A stretch of 64,000 nt of DNA from Trissonchulus latispiculum (Eukaryota; Nematoda; Enoplea; Enoplida; Ironidae), in the NCBI GenBank assembly GCA_030248195.1, contig JASAND010013369.1, positions 1 through 64,000 of the forward strand, read 5' to 3'. A model generated the notes under the pieces. That model had not been told where the DNA came from, did no database searches, and saw nothing but the letters and a program-made list of their open reading frames with translations. The position numbers and the translations under genes were made by a program. Positions 52,327-64,000 of this stretch are shown here, one piece after another; position 1 is the stretch's first letter; every line of letters begins with the position of its first letter.

Positions 52327-55300
52327 TTAGTGAGCCGAGGCGACAGGCACTGCTGAGCTGGATGTGAAGTAGTTCAGCAGAAGGCCGATCAGAAAGCCCA
52401 GGGCAACCAGCGGCCAGCGTCCCTGGGCATACTCCCGGACCTGCTGGGACAGGTGGTCATTCTCCCGTTCCAGCTGATCAGCGCGACGCTGGAGCTGGAC
52501 ACAGCTGACCCGCAGATTGGGATCGGTGCAGGGCAGCCGGTCGTCCAGGGCCAGCTGACGCATGCTGTCCAGCACATCCTGAAGGCCATAGTTGCGACAG
52601 ACCTGAAACCAAAGGAAAATTTAGAGGAGAGTATTGCTCGCTGGTGCTATCAAAAACTGGTCTGGAAAATTAGTCGAGTAGGAGTTGAGTAAAGCAGGAG
52701 TAAGCGTGAGCTTTTAGTAGCATTATTCAAATAACCAACAATATAAGAGTGTGACAGCTTGCAGGCTCTGCTATCGGCTGCAGGCAAGGCAGCACCCAGG
52801 GGGATGTCAGGGGTTGAAACCACTCTCCCTTTTGTGGTGACAAAATGAAAATTGTTGGCAAAACAGCGACTTTTTAAAAAATTTCGCCCCTTTGGCGCGA
52901 TAATTTACCTTTGGCACGAAATAAACATCAAATATAGTATTTTTGGGCAAAAATGCAAAAATTCTTCAACTGCTGGGGGCTCCGCCCCCAAACCCCCTGG
53001 CTTTTTACAAGGCACAAATTTATGGGGGGGGGGTGGGGGTGGAGGTGTGGGGGGCCCCCCCCGGTGGGGGGGGGGGGGGGGGGCTCGGATTTCTGGAGGG
53101 GGGAAGAAACATTCTCCGAAAAATGCCTAAAAACAGCTATTTTTTGCTGCTGAGCTAAAACATTAACTGTTTTTAACCTAAATTTAAGCTTAAAATAGCT
53201 AAAAATGCTTAAAAATAGGTAAAAATCCGGCAAAGCCGGAAAAATTTTTCAAAATTTACCCTCAAAACCCTATTTTTCCGGGCACTTTAGAGTTTTGGGG
53301 GAAGGCCCGAATCCTGGGGGGGCACCCAAGTCCCGGAGGGGGGGAGAATTTCTGGGGGGCCCACCCTCCACCCCCCCCCCCTGTAGGAAAAAGCCAGACA
53401 ACCCGTTGCATTTGACCTTTGACTTTTGCCTCCCTTTCAAAATCCTGTGTGCGGACCTTTCTGCAGGTACATGGCGGCTGAACCCTCCCCCTACAAATCA
53501 GTGCCCGCAGTTCACGTTTCTGTGTTCTCACTCGCCGTATCTTTACATGCTAAAGCTCCAATAAAACACAACCTCTCTGTTAGTCAAACATGACGTGTCT
53601 GTTTCAAGCCTTCAAGGTTTGTGTGTGAATTATAGGCTCTCATCATCTGTGCGTACGTACAAGAACCAAAAATGCTCCTTCGTCGCATGTAAAATACATA
53701 TGAGTACTCTCAGGCAGGTTGTACAAACACGGAAACTAGCCTGTAAAATGCATATGAGTGGCGTTGAGGTTGTAAATTAAGGGAAACAAGTTGCAACGGC
53801 TTAACATATGAGCCTGTCCTATAACGAGGCTCATATTGGCGTATGTCATAATATAATTTGTCGAAATTTGACCTTCATATAAATAGCACGTAAAGCTTTT
53901 CATTACAAAATTGTCCTTCACACATCTTGTCGCTAAGACATTATACTGTGCATACGCATTATACGGCATGCCACTCTGCGCTCTGACTCAGAGCCATGTG
54001 GGGAAAGCATTACGTATGTGAGAGTAGTGTGTCATAGCGTTCCGAGAATACAGTAGGTGTACTATAGTGCTTCCGGAAATAGTAGGTGCCATGGTGTTTC
54101 GGGGAACATCAGCTTGCATATGTACAGTAAACTTGAGGTGTCGCAGTTCACTTCGTTCTGTCCATTTCTTTCAAGCCACAATGTTAACATGTTATGTCTA
54201 TTCATTCGTTTTTCTTTAATATGATGACCTGATGATCTTTAAGATGGCTGCACTGTGACGCCAATATGAGCCTCGTTATAGGACAGGCTCATATGTTAAG
54301 CCGTTGCAACTTGTTTCCCTTAATTTACAACCTCAACGCCACTCATATGCATTTTACAGGCTAGTTTCCGTGTTTGTACAACCTGCCTGAGAGTACTCAT
54401 ATGTATTTTACATGCGACGAAGGAGCATTTTTGGTTCTTGTTTTCCATTCTTTTACATATATATGTATATATGCGCAAAAAAGAACCAACATAATATATT
54501 TCCGAACACCATGCGCAAGCAGATACTATTTTGACCACTTTTGGAAAATTTCACATTTGACCCAAAATCACTTACGTCCCCACCCCACCCCACCACAGCA
54601 CTCTACTCGCGACTTTGAGCATGCAATTCCGTGACAAAAGTTGCTCAGCTCACTTAGGGCTTTCATTTGGTACCAAATTTGACCACTTTTGAAAAATTTC
54701 ATTTTTGACCGAAAATCGCCCAAGTCCCCACCCCACCCCACCGCAGCACTCTACAGCCACTTTGACCATGCATTCTATGACAAAAGTTGCTCAGCTCACT
54801 TAGGGCTTTCATTTGGTACCAAATTTGACCAATTTGAAAACTTTCGTTTTTGACCGAAAATCGCCTAAGCCCCCCCGCCACCCCCCCGCAGCACTCTACA
54901 GCCGCTTTGAGCTGGGGTTTTTCTAGCAAATAAGGGGGGGGGGGAGAGGGGGGCCAGGGGGGGGGGGAGGTAAAGTGGGGGGGGGGGAATAAATGGGCTA
55001 ATGCCAAAATACAGTATAAAAGCCGTTTTACATATCTGCTATAATAAGCTTAAAAGGCTCAAAAATTGAGTTTTAGACAAAAAGACATTTTGGGGAAAAA
55101 ATCGGGGAAGGGGAAAAATTTTAAAAATTTGAAAAAAAAAAAATTGGGTTGGGGAGGGGAGGGGGGGGGAAAAAAAAGGGGGAGGAAAGGAGGGGAGGGG
55201 GGGAAAGGGGGGCCCCCCCCCCCCCCCAACCAGTTGAGAATGCAATTCTATGACAAAAGTTGCTCAGCTCACTTAGGGCTTTCATTTGGTACCAAATTTG

Positions 55301-57363
55301 ACCACTTTTGAAAAATTTCATTTTTGACCGAAAATCGCCTAACTCCCCACCCCACCCCACCACAGCACGCTACAGCCATTTAGAGCATGCAATTCTATGA
55401 CAAAAGTTGCTCAGCTCACTTAGGGCTTTTTGGTACCAAATTTGACCACTTTTGAAAAATTTCATTTTTGACCGAAAATCGCCTAAGTCCCCACCCCACC
55501 CCACCACAGCTCGCTACAGCCATTTAGAGCATGCAATTCTATGACAAAAGTTGCTCAGCTCACTTAGGGCTTTCATTTGGTACCAAATTTTACCACTTTT
55601 GAAAAATTTCATTTTCGACCGAAAATCGCCTAAGACCCCACCTCACCCCACCACAGCACTCTACAGCCACTTTGAGCATGCAATTCTATGACAAAAGTTG
55701 CTCAGCTCACTTAGGGCTTTCATTTGGTACCAAATTTGACCACTTTTGAAAAATTTCATTTTTGACCGAAAATCGCCTAAGTCCCCACCCCACCCCACCG
55801 CAGCACTCTACAGCCACTTTGAGCATGCAATTCTATGACAAAAGTTGCTCAGCTCACTTAGGGCTTTCATTTGGTACCAAATTTGACCACTTTTGAAAAA
55901 TTTCATTTTTGACCGAAAATCGCCTAAGTCCCCACCCCACCCCACCACAGCACGCTACAGCCACTTTGAGCATGCAATTCTATGACAAAAGTTGCTCACC
56001 TCACTTAGGGCTTTCATTTGGTACCAAATTTGACCACTTTTGAAAAATTTCATTTTGGACCACCTGGCCCCTTACCGACCTGACCCCTCAGACGGTCAAG
56101 TGGAGCCAGCCCAGCAAAATGGGTGCGTTGTACAGCAAAACGGACACCGGAAATGAGCTGGGCGCACCAGAAAACCCCTATAGAGAAAGTTTTGAGAGGC
56201 CAAGTAGAGCCTAGTATGGACCTCCAGGAAACGGTTGCCGACATGACCCTCCAGACGACAAAGTGGAAACAGCCCAGCAAGATGGATGAGTCGGACGGCA
56301 AAACGGACACCGGATATAAGCTGGGCGCACCAGAAAACCCCTATAGAGAAAGTTTTGAGAGGCCAAGTAGAGCCCAGTATGGGCCTCCAGGTAGCGGTTG
56401 CCGACATGACCCTCCAGACGCCAAAGTGGAACCAGCCCAGCAACTTGGGTCAGTCGGGCAGCAAAATTGATAGCGGGAATCGATTCTCCGTCCGCAAAAA
56501 CCTTTCTATGCAAGATTTGAGGCTTCCAGGTCGCAAAATAAGCGAAAAAACTATGTTCAAAGTTGGACCCAAAATTCACCAACTTTGGCAGGCCAGTACC
56601 CAAAAATTACGCTCAGGGCCGGAAAATCATATAGCAATTGAACGACCCTGATATGTGTCCTATTCAGCCATATAGGCAGTATTGCCCCATATATAGCCCA
56701 GTCTGACTTATTACGGCGCCTTTGAAGCATACTTTTTGGCCATTTTAGCGTTTTGGCCGACTTTGGCCCCCCGCCAAAAATTTTTTCCGGCCCTGGGAGG
56801 CATAAAAACTAGCCTATCGGCTTATTTTTGTTGCGTACTCCAAGAATATATATGGTTTTCATAGGCAAAAATTTTTCTATCTGTTGTTATTAAAGCTACA
56901 AAACCCCCTTACCAGACGTCAAAGCGGAGAACCGGAAAAAAAAACATCACTCTCGTAAGCGATTTTTGGCGCAACTTTTTAACGGAAAGTGGTACGGGGA
57001 TGAAACTTCGCACACATACTAAACTCGACACGTACAATTTTTTGCGCACATAATCTGCGCAGGATCTGCGCAGGAATCTGCGCAGCTTCTGCGCAGCCTT
57101 GTTTTACACGGTCATTCGACCATTTTCACTCATATTATAGGGGTCGCTACCGCGACCCCTATGATATGTGCAGCCTACCTGGTCAGTTGCTATGGTCTGA
57201 TTGCATATAGGACACCGGGGCAGGATCTGAGTCTGCCGCAGCGTGGCATGACAGCGCGGGCAGAGGGAGTGACCACAGGTCAGCACCAGCGGGGCCTTCC
57301 GGTACAGTTCAAGACAGACCGGACAGGATAGACATCCACTTTCCACTATCACATGTTCACAGT
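52327..57363 (-). CDS. Membrane-anchored RING-finger E3 ligase-like protein (5' end not found)
   Basis: The RING exon (57363-57179) follows a CTTTTTCAG acceptor and encodes CPVC, LVLTCGHSLCPRC and RCPICNQT, a complete C3HC4 set. It ends at CAG|GTAGGC. The next exon (52602-52327) begins in the same phase with VCRNYGLQDVLDSMRQ, then a charged coiled coil (LQRRADQLERENDHLSQQVREY) and one transmembrane helix (WPLVALGFLIGLLLNYF) close to the stop. This layout suggests a tail-anchored ubiquitin ligase on an internal membrane. At least one upstream exon with the start codon is missing from what I can identify. The exons are GC-rich, with many CTG and CAG codons, unlike the lectin and receptor exons. 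The 4.6-kb intron holds satellites and MITEs. Confidence 0.75.
52739..52800. mobile_element. MITE family A, end fragment
   Basis: ATATAAGAGTGTGACAGCTT followed by CTCTGCTATCGGCTGCAGGC matches the left arm of the copy at 423-786. The other arm is absent. Confidence 0.65.
52960..53400. repeat. G/C homopolymer-rich transposon-like patches
   Basis: Runs of 8-19 G or C around 53020-53110 and 53325-53390 alternate with GGGGGCTCCGCCCCC. Such runs are prone to sequencing error; proteins read through them are not meaningful. Confidence 0.7.
53660..54440. mobile_element. TIR element, ends CAAGAACCAAAAATGC
   Basis: Arms at 53660-53845 and about 54255-54440 are inverted copies (about 180 bp each) starting CAAGAACCAAAAATGCTCC and containing CATATGAGT and TTGCAACGGCTTAAC. 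The centre is non-coding. No clear target duplication was found. It lies in the RING-gene intron. Confidence 0.88.
54530..56055. repeat. ~146-bp satellite array
   Basis: About nine copies of a unit with TTTCATTTGGTACCAAATTTG, CATTTTTGACCGAAAATCGC, CCCCACCCCACCCCACC and ATGACAAAAGTTGCTCAGC. Spacing between equivalent points is 146-147 bp. The array is interrupted by a G/C-run block at about 54925-55235. Confidence 0.95.
56060..56465. repeat. ~165-bp tandem repeat
   Basis: About 2.4 units; the block CTCCAGACG-CAAAGTGGAAC-AGCCCAGCAA recurs at about 56086, 56251 and 56415, with GAGCTGGGCGCACCAGAAAA between. Frames on both strands are repeat-derived. Confidence 0.88.
57045..57162. repeat. CTGCGCAG cluster and perfect hairpin next to RING donor
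   Basis: TCTGCGCAG occurs about five times in 57045-57100. ATAGGGGTCGC (57137-57147) pairs with GCGACCCCTAT (57152-57162) around a 4-base loop, a few bases inside the intron from the RING exon donor at 57178. Confidence 0.85.
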
Positions 57364-58269
57364 CTGAAAAAGTCAGGACAGATTCAAAGCAACTAGTAAC
57401 AACAGCCTAAAGACTAAAAAAAAGCATTCACAGTCACTCAAAACAAAGGATAAGAAAACTAGTCTGAAGAAAAGCTGGTGCCCTTCAGACAACAATAACG
57501 GTTGGTTACTTTTACTGGTCAAAAAACCAGCATTTACGGTGGTTAATTGTCAAGTGTCCAACCGCAAATAAATTTGGTATGTTGAAGCAGGAAAACAGGA
57601 AAAGATGACCCTCAAATTAATGTGTATATATATATCATCTCACTTTTACTTTGTCATGACCGGCCGTTCGCCCCCCTCCCTCCTCCTCCTCAAGCCAATT
57701 TCTCCAGTATTTTTGGGTCAAAAAAGGCAAAATCGATATCCTTCGGGACTCCAGCCAAGCCATATTTGATTATGTAGTAGTAAACTGAATACTAAGTACG
57801 TATGTATTAACGAAATTTGAATACCACTAGTGGCTTGGATAAGATATGAAAACAACCAAGATAAGAAAGTCACAAATCAAGCAACAGGGCATTGAGTTTT
57901 GATTTTAGTTTTTTGAAAAATTCTTCATGTTTAACTTTGTTTCTTCTTAAAAAAATGTTTAACTCTTTGATTTCTGGTTTTAACAGGAAAACCCAAAACA
58001 AATTATGGAAACGCTGATGCTAGATTTTTAAAAAACAAAATAACAACAGAGAAACAACACACTGATTTTTTCTCTTTTTAAAATTTGAGAAGTATATAAC
58101 CGCGGGTGCAGAGTGGAATCAAAATCTTACATACTTTGACTTAAAAGACAAACAGCAAAAAATAAATGTTTATAAGAATCGGATGATCACATGAACGGAA
58201 ATCTTTAACTCCGACTTTTTTCATTTTTGTTCGAAAATTTTCCACGTTTGTCCTGTCCACGTGGACAAG
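57364..58269. other. Upstream of RING exon, no exon identified
   Basis: This should be intron or 5' region of the RING gene. I found no start exon with the right phase that I can defend. Confidence 0.4.
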
Positions 58270-58892
58270 CAATGGTATCCATACTGGGCTTATTTTACGG
58301 GCGGGGGGCGCCCCCCCCCCCACTTTTTGGGTTCCCCCCCACTTGACCCCTTCCCCCCATCTCGGCCCCACCCCCACTTTTTTGGGCTTCCCCCCCACTC
58401 ACCATAAGGTGCCCAGAAAATGCCAAATTTTAAGGATTTTTGGTCAAAATTTTCAAAATTTTTACGGCTTCGCCGGATTTTTTGGTCAAAAATCGTCTAT
58501 TTTGGTACTCAAACTCGATTTTTGAGCACTTTTAGCATAGTTATAGCAGTATATGTAGAAAACAGGCTATTTTTACTGCATTTTTAGCGATTTTAGACCA
58601 CTTTGGATTCCTCCCCCCACTTTTGAGTTCCCCCCCCACGGTGGGGGCCCCCCCCCTCCCCCCACCCCCACTTTTTTTCGCCTAGAAAAAGCCCAGTCCA
58701 TATACGCAGGACCCGCGGGCAAGGGCGGATCCAGGGGGGGGGGTGTCCAGGGTGTCCGGACACCCCCGTTTAGGAATTGTTTTTTTAATTTTTAGCTATT
58801 TTTGTGGCAAATTTTGCCATTTTTTGCAAAAAATTTGGGGTCGGACACCCCCCCCCCGTTTCAAAATCCTGGATACGCCCCTGCCCGCGGGT
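58270..58892. mobile_element. Short TIR elements with C/G-run ends
   Basis: 58711-58892 is a 182-bp foldback: ACCCGCGGGCAAGGGCGGAT at the left and its diverged reverse complement ending GCCCGCGGGT at the right, with G-run/C-run inner arms (GTGTCCGGACACC near the first). Beside it, 58270-58705 has C-runs and the inverted pair ACTGGGCTT/AAGCCCAGT, probably a second, larger element. Confidence 0.7.
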
Positions 58893-59694
58893 ACCCGCGT
58901 CCACCTTACAACTCTGTTCCATCCAACACTACAACCGCATCCAACAAACAACCTATATACCTTTAGGTTTGCGGCCCAATAATTGCCTGGCTGTTGTTGA
59001 GTGTTTCTGGCCCATGTCAGGCTAATAAACCTTCCAGCATTATTCAAGCCATAACGTCTCAGTTGCTATCTACAGCAAAGGTCAGACGAAAATTCAGCAT
59101 AAAGTCAAAACCCCGTCAACGTAAGCAATAAATTCAAAGGAGTAGGCCCTAATTTTAATGATCTCTGAAAGACACTGATTCGACTATTCTCAAAATTGAG
59201 AGATTATGACTCCCGGCAGATGCGTAACCAGAATTTTGAAAGGGGGGATCCAATCAAAACAGGGGGGTCCGGGAACCCCAGCGCCCTCACGGGACACGGT
59301 CCTGCCTGGCAGACTATAAGGACCTATTCCTGCGTGAGTAAAGCTGTTAAACGATTAAGTAAATTCTTGACGTGTTCAACCCAGCACTCAGTAGGCGAGG
59401 TAAAATGTACTCAATGTAACCCCTCTCCAAATCAAAATTGGACTTGACTGTGCAGCCTGATTGGTTGTTCATTTGTTCCTGTTCTGTTGGAACTGGAGGC
59501 GGAACAGTCGCATCTTGCTCCAGCACACGTTCACACGGGTCCGATTCTGGGGGGGGTCCACAATTCCCAAAAAAATTCCCAATTTGAAGGGCTACACCAA
59601 AACTAAAGGAAGAAAGGACAGATAGAAATCTGAAAATAAAGTCTGGAAAAAAGGAAGAAAGCGAAATTGTTCTCTTTATATCTCAAAAGAGCTT
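58893..59694. other. No gene recognised
   Basis: One transposon-end-like block (AGAATTTTGAAAGGGGGGAT at about 59231) similar to the C/G-run elements. Otherwise nothing supported. Confidence 0.4.
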
Positions 59695-60958
59695 CAAGAG
59701 TACATAAGAGCGTGCCACTAGGCACACTCTATGTTATCAGAGCAAAAACTACGCTCTGCTCGCTAACCCCCCCCCGGCAAATCAGACCCATCACTTCAAA
59801 GAATTTTGAGCGCTATGTTTGTGTTCTAAAGCTCGAAGCAGGCACAAAATTAGCACACGCACAGCTTGTGTTTTCGAGCTTAAGGTGCTGGTTCGGGTTC
59901 GTGTATTTTTGGGCGTTAAAAGCGCAATTGTCGTTGAAATTTATTCAAATTTGCTACAATTACATTATTAACCCTATAAAACATGTTAGAAAAGTCGCGG
60001 CTTGAAAATGTGAGTTTTGGAGAAATTAGCTTTATTCCGCCATAACTTGCACTGTAACCACCCTACAGGGATGAACTTATAGTCATTCGAATCCTCTCAC
60101 CAAGACCTACAACTTTGCTCTTGAGAGTTTTCTGCGATTTTCAAGTATTGTCCATATTTGTGGTCCTAAAGGACATCTTACGCCCAAAGGAGAGCTCTCT
60201 GCGGTATCTCTGCCGGCGCACAGCAGCGAAAATGTGAAATTTTGAAAATCGCAACTAGATTGTTTTGAACACGGATTTCTCTCAACTCATGCAATCAATT
60301 AAAAAACGGCTTTACACATGTATTTTTGAGACAACTGCCGAGGGCTATTTTTCATGGTTTTGCATTTTGACTTTCAGTTCGAGAGAAATAAGCGTCCAAA
60401 CTTGAAAATTTTGACGAAAATCGGACCAAATTTACGTTTTTCTTAAAATCTTGAGCTTCTTTACTCGTTAAACAATTTCTGAAAAAATAGCCCTCGGGAA
60501 GACGTTTCTTTTGAAGCCTGAACTGGTCGCTTTTCGTGAGTTTTCCCACACTTCGAGAAATCCATGTTCAAAAATTGTTTTCATGTTATTGCAAATCGTT
60601 GTTCAAATATTATGTTGTTCAAGCCGAAGAGTTGAAACGAGACAGTTATACTGTACTTAGTTGTAACAAGCACACTCTAAGCTTTAAAATGATATAAAAA
60701 CTATTGTTGAACTCCAAAAATTGAGCAAATTACAGTCTTTCAAAATTTGCTGCAAATACCCGAACCAGCACCTTAAGCACATAAACATAGAGCGAGTGAG
60801 CGTACCCCCGCTTCGAATAGGTATATACTGATTTGCGGGGGCACTAGGGTCTAATTTGCGGGGCGGGGGGGGGGGTGGGCCGTTAGCGTGCAGAGCTTAG
60901 TTTTTTGCTCTGATAATATAGTGTGCCTAGTGGCACACTCTTATATTATGTACTCTTG
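59695..60958. mobile_element. MITE family A, full copy (1,264 bp)
   Basis: It begins CAAGAGTACATAAGAGCGTG and ends with the reverse complement GTACTCTTG. Arms of about 200 bp (59695-59900 and 60755-60958) share GTGCCACTAGGCACACT, TTATCAGAGCAAAAA, a C/G run and AAGGTGCTGGTTCGGGT. The interior (59900-60755) is unique sequence with no recognised gene. It is larger than the other copies and non-autonomous. Confidence 0.88.
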
Positions 60959-61556
60959 ATTTTTTGAACCGGAATCATGAGATCTTCCTTTTCGTGAAAA
61001 TTTTTTTGAAATTTCCCGTGCGTTTTAAAGGTTTATATGTCCAGAAAGATTGCTACATGCCACTACCACAATTTTTTCAGGGAAATTTTCCCTTTGTCCG
61101 AAAGTCCTCCTTCTTTGATCTTTATATACCCCTTTTTCGAATTTGGCTAGCTATTACTCGCGCCTCGTTCAATGAAAAAATTTTTCGATTAGATTTTCAG
61201 GACCGCCTAGGCGTCCGCTTTGACTTCAGTGTTGACGAATGGGATGGGATCCCATGGGATGGGATTGGATGGGATTCAAATCTCGTCCCATATGGGATGG
61301 TGGGATTACTTAGGACCAAATCCGCTTTTACCGCGGAATACCAAAGTTTGCATTTTGAATTTTAACTAGCTGGTAATGATGTTTCAGTCACTGAAACTGA
61401 AACTATTCACAGACTGTACAGGTTTCGGTTTCAGACAACAGACCTGGAACTAAAACTAAAGTTATTTTAAACAGTCAACAAAATCTGCAATTTGAAACTA
61501 AAATTTGGGAATTCCGCAGGATGAGGAGGAGGCGTAGTAATCATCCAATTATGCTT
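60959..61556. other. No gene; GGGAT repeats
   Basis: GGGATGGGAT-type repeats lie at about 61238-61310 and repeated CTGAAACTGAAACT-like words at 61385-61460. The latter recur at 62925-63060 on the far side of the next element. The open frame at 60964-61365 has no recognised motif. Confidence 0.4.
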
Positions 61557-62883
61557 TATATATGTCAACGTGATATTGTGAAATCAGGGATTTCGCGAAA
61601 TCCCTGAAAATTTCAGGGATTTCACAGAATCTCTAACATTTTCAGGGGGATTGTGAAACTCATGTTGAAACCTGTTTATTTCACAGTTTCCCTGAGTGGT
61701 TAAGGGATTTCACAGAATCCCGTGTCACTTTCAGGGAAATTGTGAAATGATTGATTTAGTTGAATTTTAGGAATTTTCGTTGTAAATTTGTAATGTAAAT
61801 GTTATACAAATTTATAAATCTGTTGTTAAATTGTTGCAGATATAATATTTCATTCTTGTATGTTTGTTTTATTCGCTTACTTGAAACTAACAGGTAAAAG
61901 TGTCTTATTGTTGTTCGTTATTATTACTATCTAAATTAAATTGTAACAGGTAAATTTATTAAAAAATTAAATTCCAAAGTTTGACTGATCTGCTTAAATT
62001 ATCATTTTAAATTGCGACAACTCAAATTTCAGTTTATTCTAATGTTGCATTTCTTTTTCTTTTCTTTCTTCCTTTCTTTTCTTTGAACTGAAATAAGTGA
62101 GCTGTAATTCAAATCTAGCTTAGCTTTCTCTGGATGATCTAAATGCTTTTTGAAGTTAATTATGATGTTCTATTAATTATGATGTTCTAATTTTTCGTGT
62201 TTATGTTTATATATATGGTGTAGCAAGGTAGCTCACCGTTATGGGAATAATTTTTAACGAAGTCAATTTAACGTCAAGTCAAGTCAAGTAACAGAAATTT
62301 AACGAAATTATTTTGGGACAAATGAAAAAATTTCGTGGCCCGGGCGTGCCGAAAATTTTGACGGGCCGGGCCGGGCCGAAGCATCTGACGGGCCGGGCCG
62401 GGCCGTGCCGGGCCGTGCCGGGGCGGGCCGGGCGGGCCGAGAAAGATTTTTCACGGGCCGGGCCGGGCCGCACAAATTCGGCCCGTGCAGGCCTTTATTA
62501 GTTAGTAATAACAACGAACAATAATAAGACACTTTTACCTGTTAGTTTCAAGTAAGCGAATAAAACAAACATGCAAGAATGAAATATTAGGTATATTTGC
62601 AACAATTTAACAACTGATTTATAAATTAGTATATATAACATTTACATTACAAATTTACAACGAAAATTCCTAAAATTCAACTAAATCAATCATTTCACAA
62701 TTTCCCTGAAAGTGACACGGGATTCTGTGAAATCCCTTAACCACTCAGGGAAACTGTGAAATAAACAGGTTTTAACATGAGTTTCACAATCCCCCTGAAA
62801 ATGTTAAGGATTCTGTGAAATCCCTGAAATTTTCAGGGATTTCGCGAAATCCCTGATTTCACAATATCACGTTGACATATATA
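61557..62883. mobile_element. TIR element with GC-rich core (1,327 bp)
   Basis: Arms of about 375 bp (61557-61935 and 62505-62883) start TATATATGTCAACGTGATAT and carry many TTTCAGGGATTTC / GAAATCCCTGAAA words. The centre (about 62335-62490) is made of GGGCCGGGCC repeats, in sharp contrast to the AT-rich arms. No protein is credible through the core. Confidence 0.9.
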
Positions 62884-64000
62884 TGAAACCTAACCCCTTG
62901 AAACGGTCCTTTCCTGAATGAACTCAAACTGAAACTCCGACTGAAACTAGAACTGAAACTGAAATTTGTTTGTGTTGCCGACTGAAACTGATATGTAGAA
63001 GCTTCTTCCGCCGACTGAAGCTGAAATAATTTTGGATCGACTAAAACTGAAACTGTAATTAAAACCCTCTTCCAAATACTCTGAGATGGTTACTGGATTA
63101 TTATTTTATATCCGCCTATTTTACCTTTTACCTTCACTTCTAATAGAACTTAACAAGTTGATACTCTTTGTATCCACTGATCTACGTTCGGAACCAAAAC
63201 CTTCAATCTAGGCTAGACTGGACTAGACCGAATCCTGGATAAAGAAAACTAAAAGCTAAAGTCTCACCAGAACAAACAAGTATTTATTCATCAAATTATC
63301 TCCAAACAATTATATACCCCTACAAACAACAATACGCACAACAACAATAAAAGTGTATGTCAAAATTCAAAAACATTAAGGTAGGTAGGTACAGAGGTAC
63401 CCATTTGAAACAAACATCAAGTTCACGATAACAGACAGAATTAAGACAATCCCACGAATTGATAATCAGACAACTGAGGTAACTTTTCAAAAAGACAAAA
63501 ACCGACAAAGCTAAACTGTAAAGCGTCTGTTAGAATAACATTGCTATACAATAAGAAAAAGAATGAAACGAAATTAAGTGCTTCAAGATGCTTGGCCTTT
63601 GACTTATTTTGACGTTTAGCTGTTGTCTTCAAAAATTCACCCATTTCAAAAAACAAAGAGGAACGTTGTAGGAGAAGCTAACGTCCAAACTTGAAACACA
63701 ATTCATAATTTCTAACACAACACCTATACTTTTATGGTAAAAAGACGAATTCTAGAAAATCTGCAAATGCAAACCAAAGTGTAGACATAATAGTCACAAT
63801 AAAATCTCACGTTTATTCCGAAAACCATTCACAAACTTATATTTACGAGTACATGAAACCTAAAACCAACGAACAACAGCCCCAAATCAGCTTTCAACCA
63901 TAGATTTTTGTGGAATATGCAAACTATGTTGTACCTGCCTCAAAAACAAGTACACCTGAAATTCCCCTAAAATTTTTAAACAGTACGAAAGCAGTTATCG
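62884..64000. other. No gene recognised to window end
   Basis: After the CTGAAACT words (62925-63060), the sequence is AT-rich with no supported exon. Short minus-strand frames at 63320-63656 have no motifs. Confidence 0.4.

Noticed and set aside
55039..55363. Proline- or glycine-rich proteins near 55.1-55.3 kb
   Set aside because: They derive from long G/C homopolymer runs that are also likely places for sequencing error.
56050..56651. Five open frames of 86-130 residues on both strands
   Set aside because: They repeat the same words because of the ~165-bp tandem repeat; no motif.
62279..62532. Arg/Pro/Ala-rich proteins through the GC-rich core
   Set aside because: They are products of GGGCCGGGCC repeats, open in several frames on both strands.

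Overview
This window is a piece of a repeat-rich, AT-rich animal genome. The genes have short exons, and most acceptors read TTTTCAG, TTTGCAG or TTTTAG. One gene is a roughly 300-residue seven-helix receptor resembling nematode serpentine chemoreceptors, and another is a membrane C-type lectin with sushi-like modules. Together these suggest a nematode or similar invertebrate. I cannot name the species.

Host-type genes. A plus-strand gene at 3638-14089 can be followed through eight exons: signal peptide, C-type lectin fold split over three exons, complement-control (sushi) modules, a transmembrane helix and a short basic tail. A minus-strand receptor has its TM1-3 exon at 35016-34663 and its TM4-7 exon at 18011-17460. 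The two join in phase across a 16.65-kb intron packed with transposons, and a broken copy of the second exon lies at 15758-15190. A minus-strand RING-finger membrane protein has its RING exon at 57363-57179 and its coiled-coil/TM exon at 52602-52327. A cyclin-like fragment may lie at 39184-39471.

Mobile DNA. The best-defined element is a complete 6,413-bp DNA transposon at 27564-33976 with 7-bp target duplications (ATGCCAA) and long terminal inverted repeats. It holds two divergently oriented multi-exon genes that I could rebuild in phase: a 404-residue DDE integrase-type transposase and a 341-residue protein ending in a RING-like Cys cluster. A 4,773-bp Ty3/gypsy element (18642-23414; 176-bp LTRs, 5-bp duplications AAAAT) and a decayed non-LTR element carrying a 2A ribosome-skipping motif (about 23780-26110) sit in the same receptor intron. 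Two copies of one foldback family carry 8-bp target duplications. At least six other inverted-repeat elements, two SINE-like repeats with different tRNA-like cores, a ~146-bp satellite and several minisatellites fill most of the rest.

Unusual structure. About 43.8-49.6 kb has no convincing gene but is crowded with short, near-perfect hairpins, two of them closed by TTCG. At 41.3-42.8 kb a 403-bp sequence is repeated almost exactly. Each copy contains the end of an unrecognised reading frame whose stop codon overlaps AATAAA. The two-gene integrase transposon and the hairpin-dense locus are the most promising for something not yet described.
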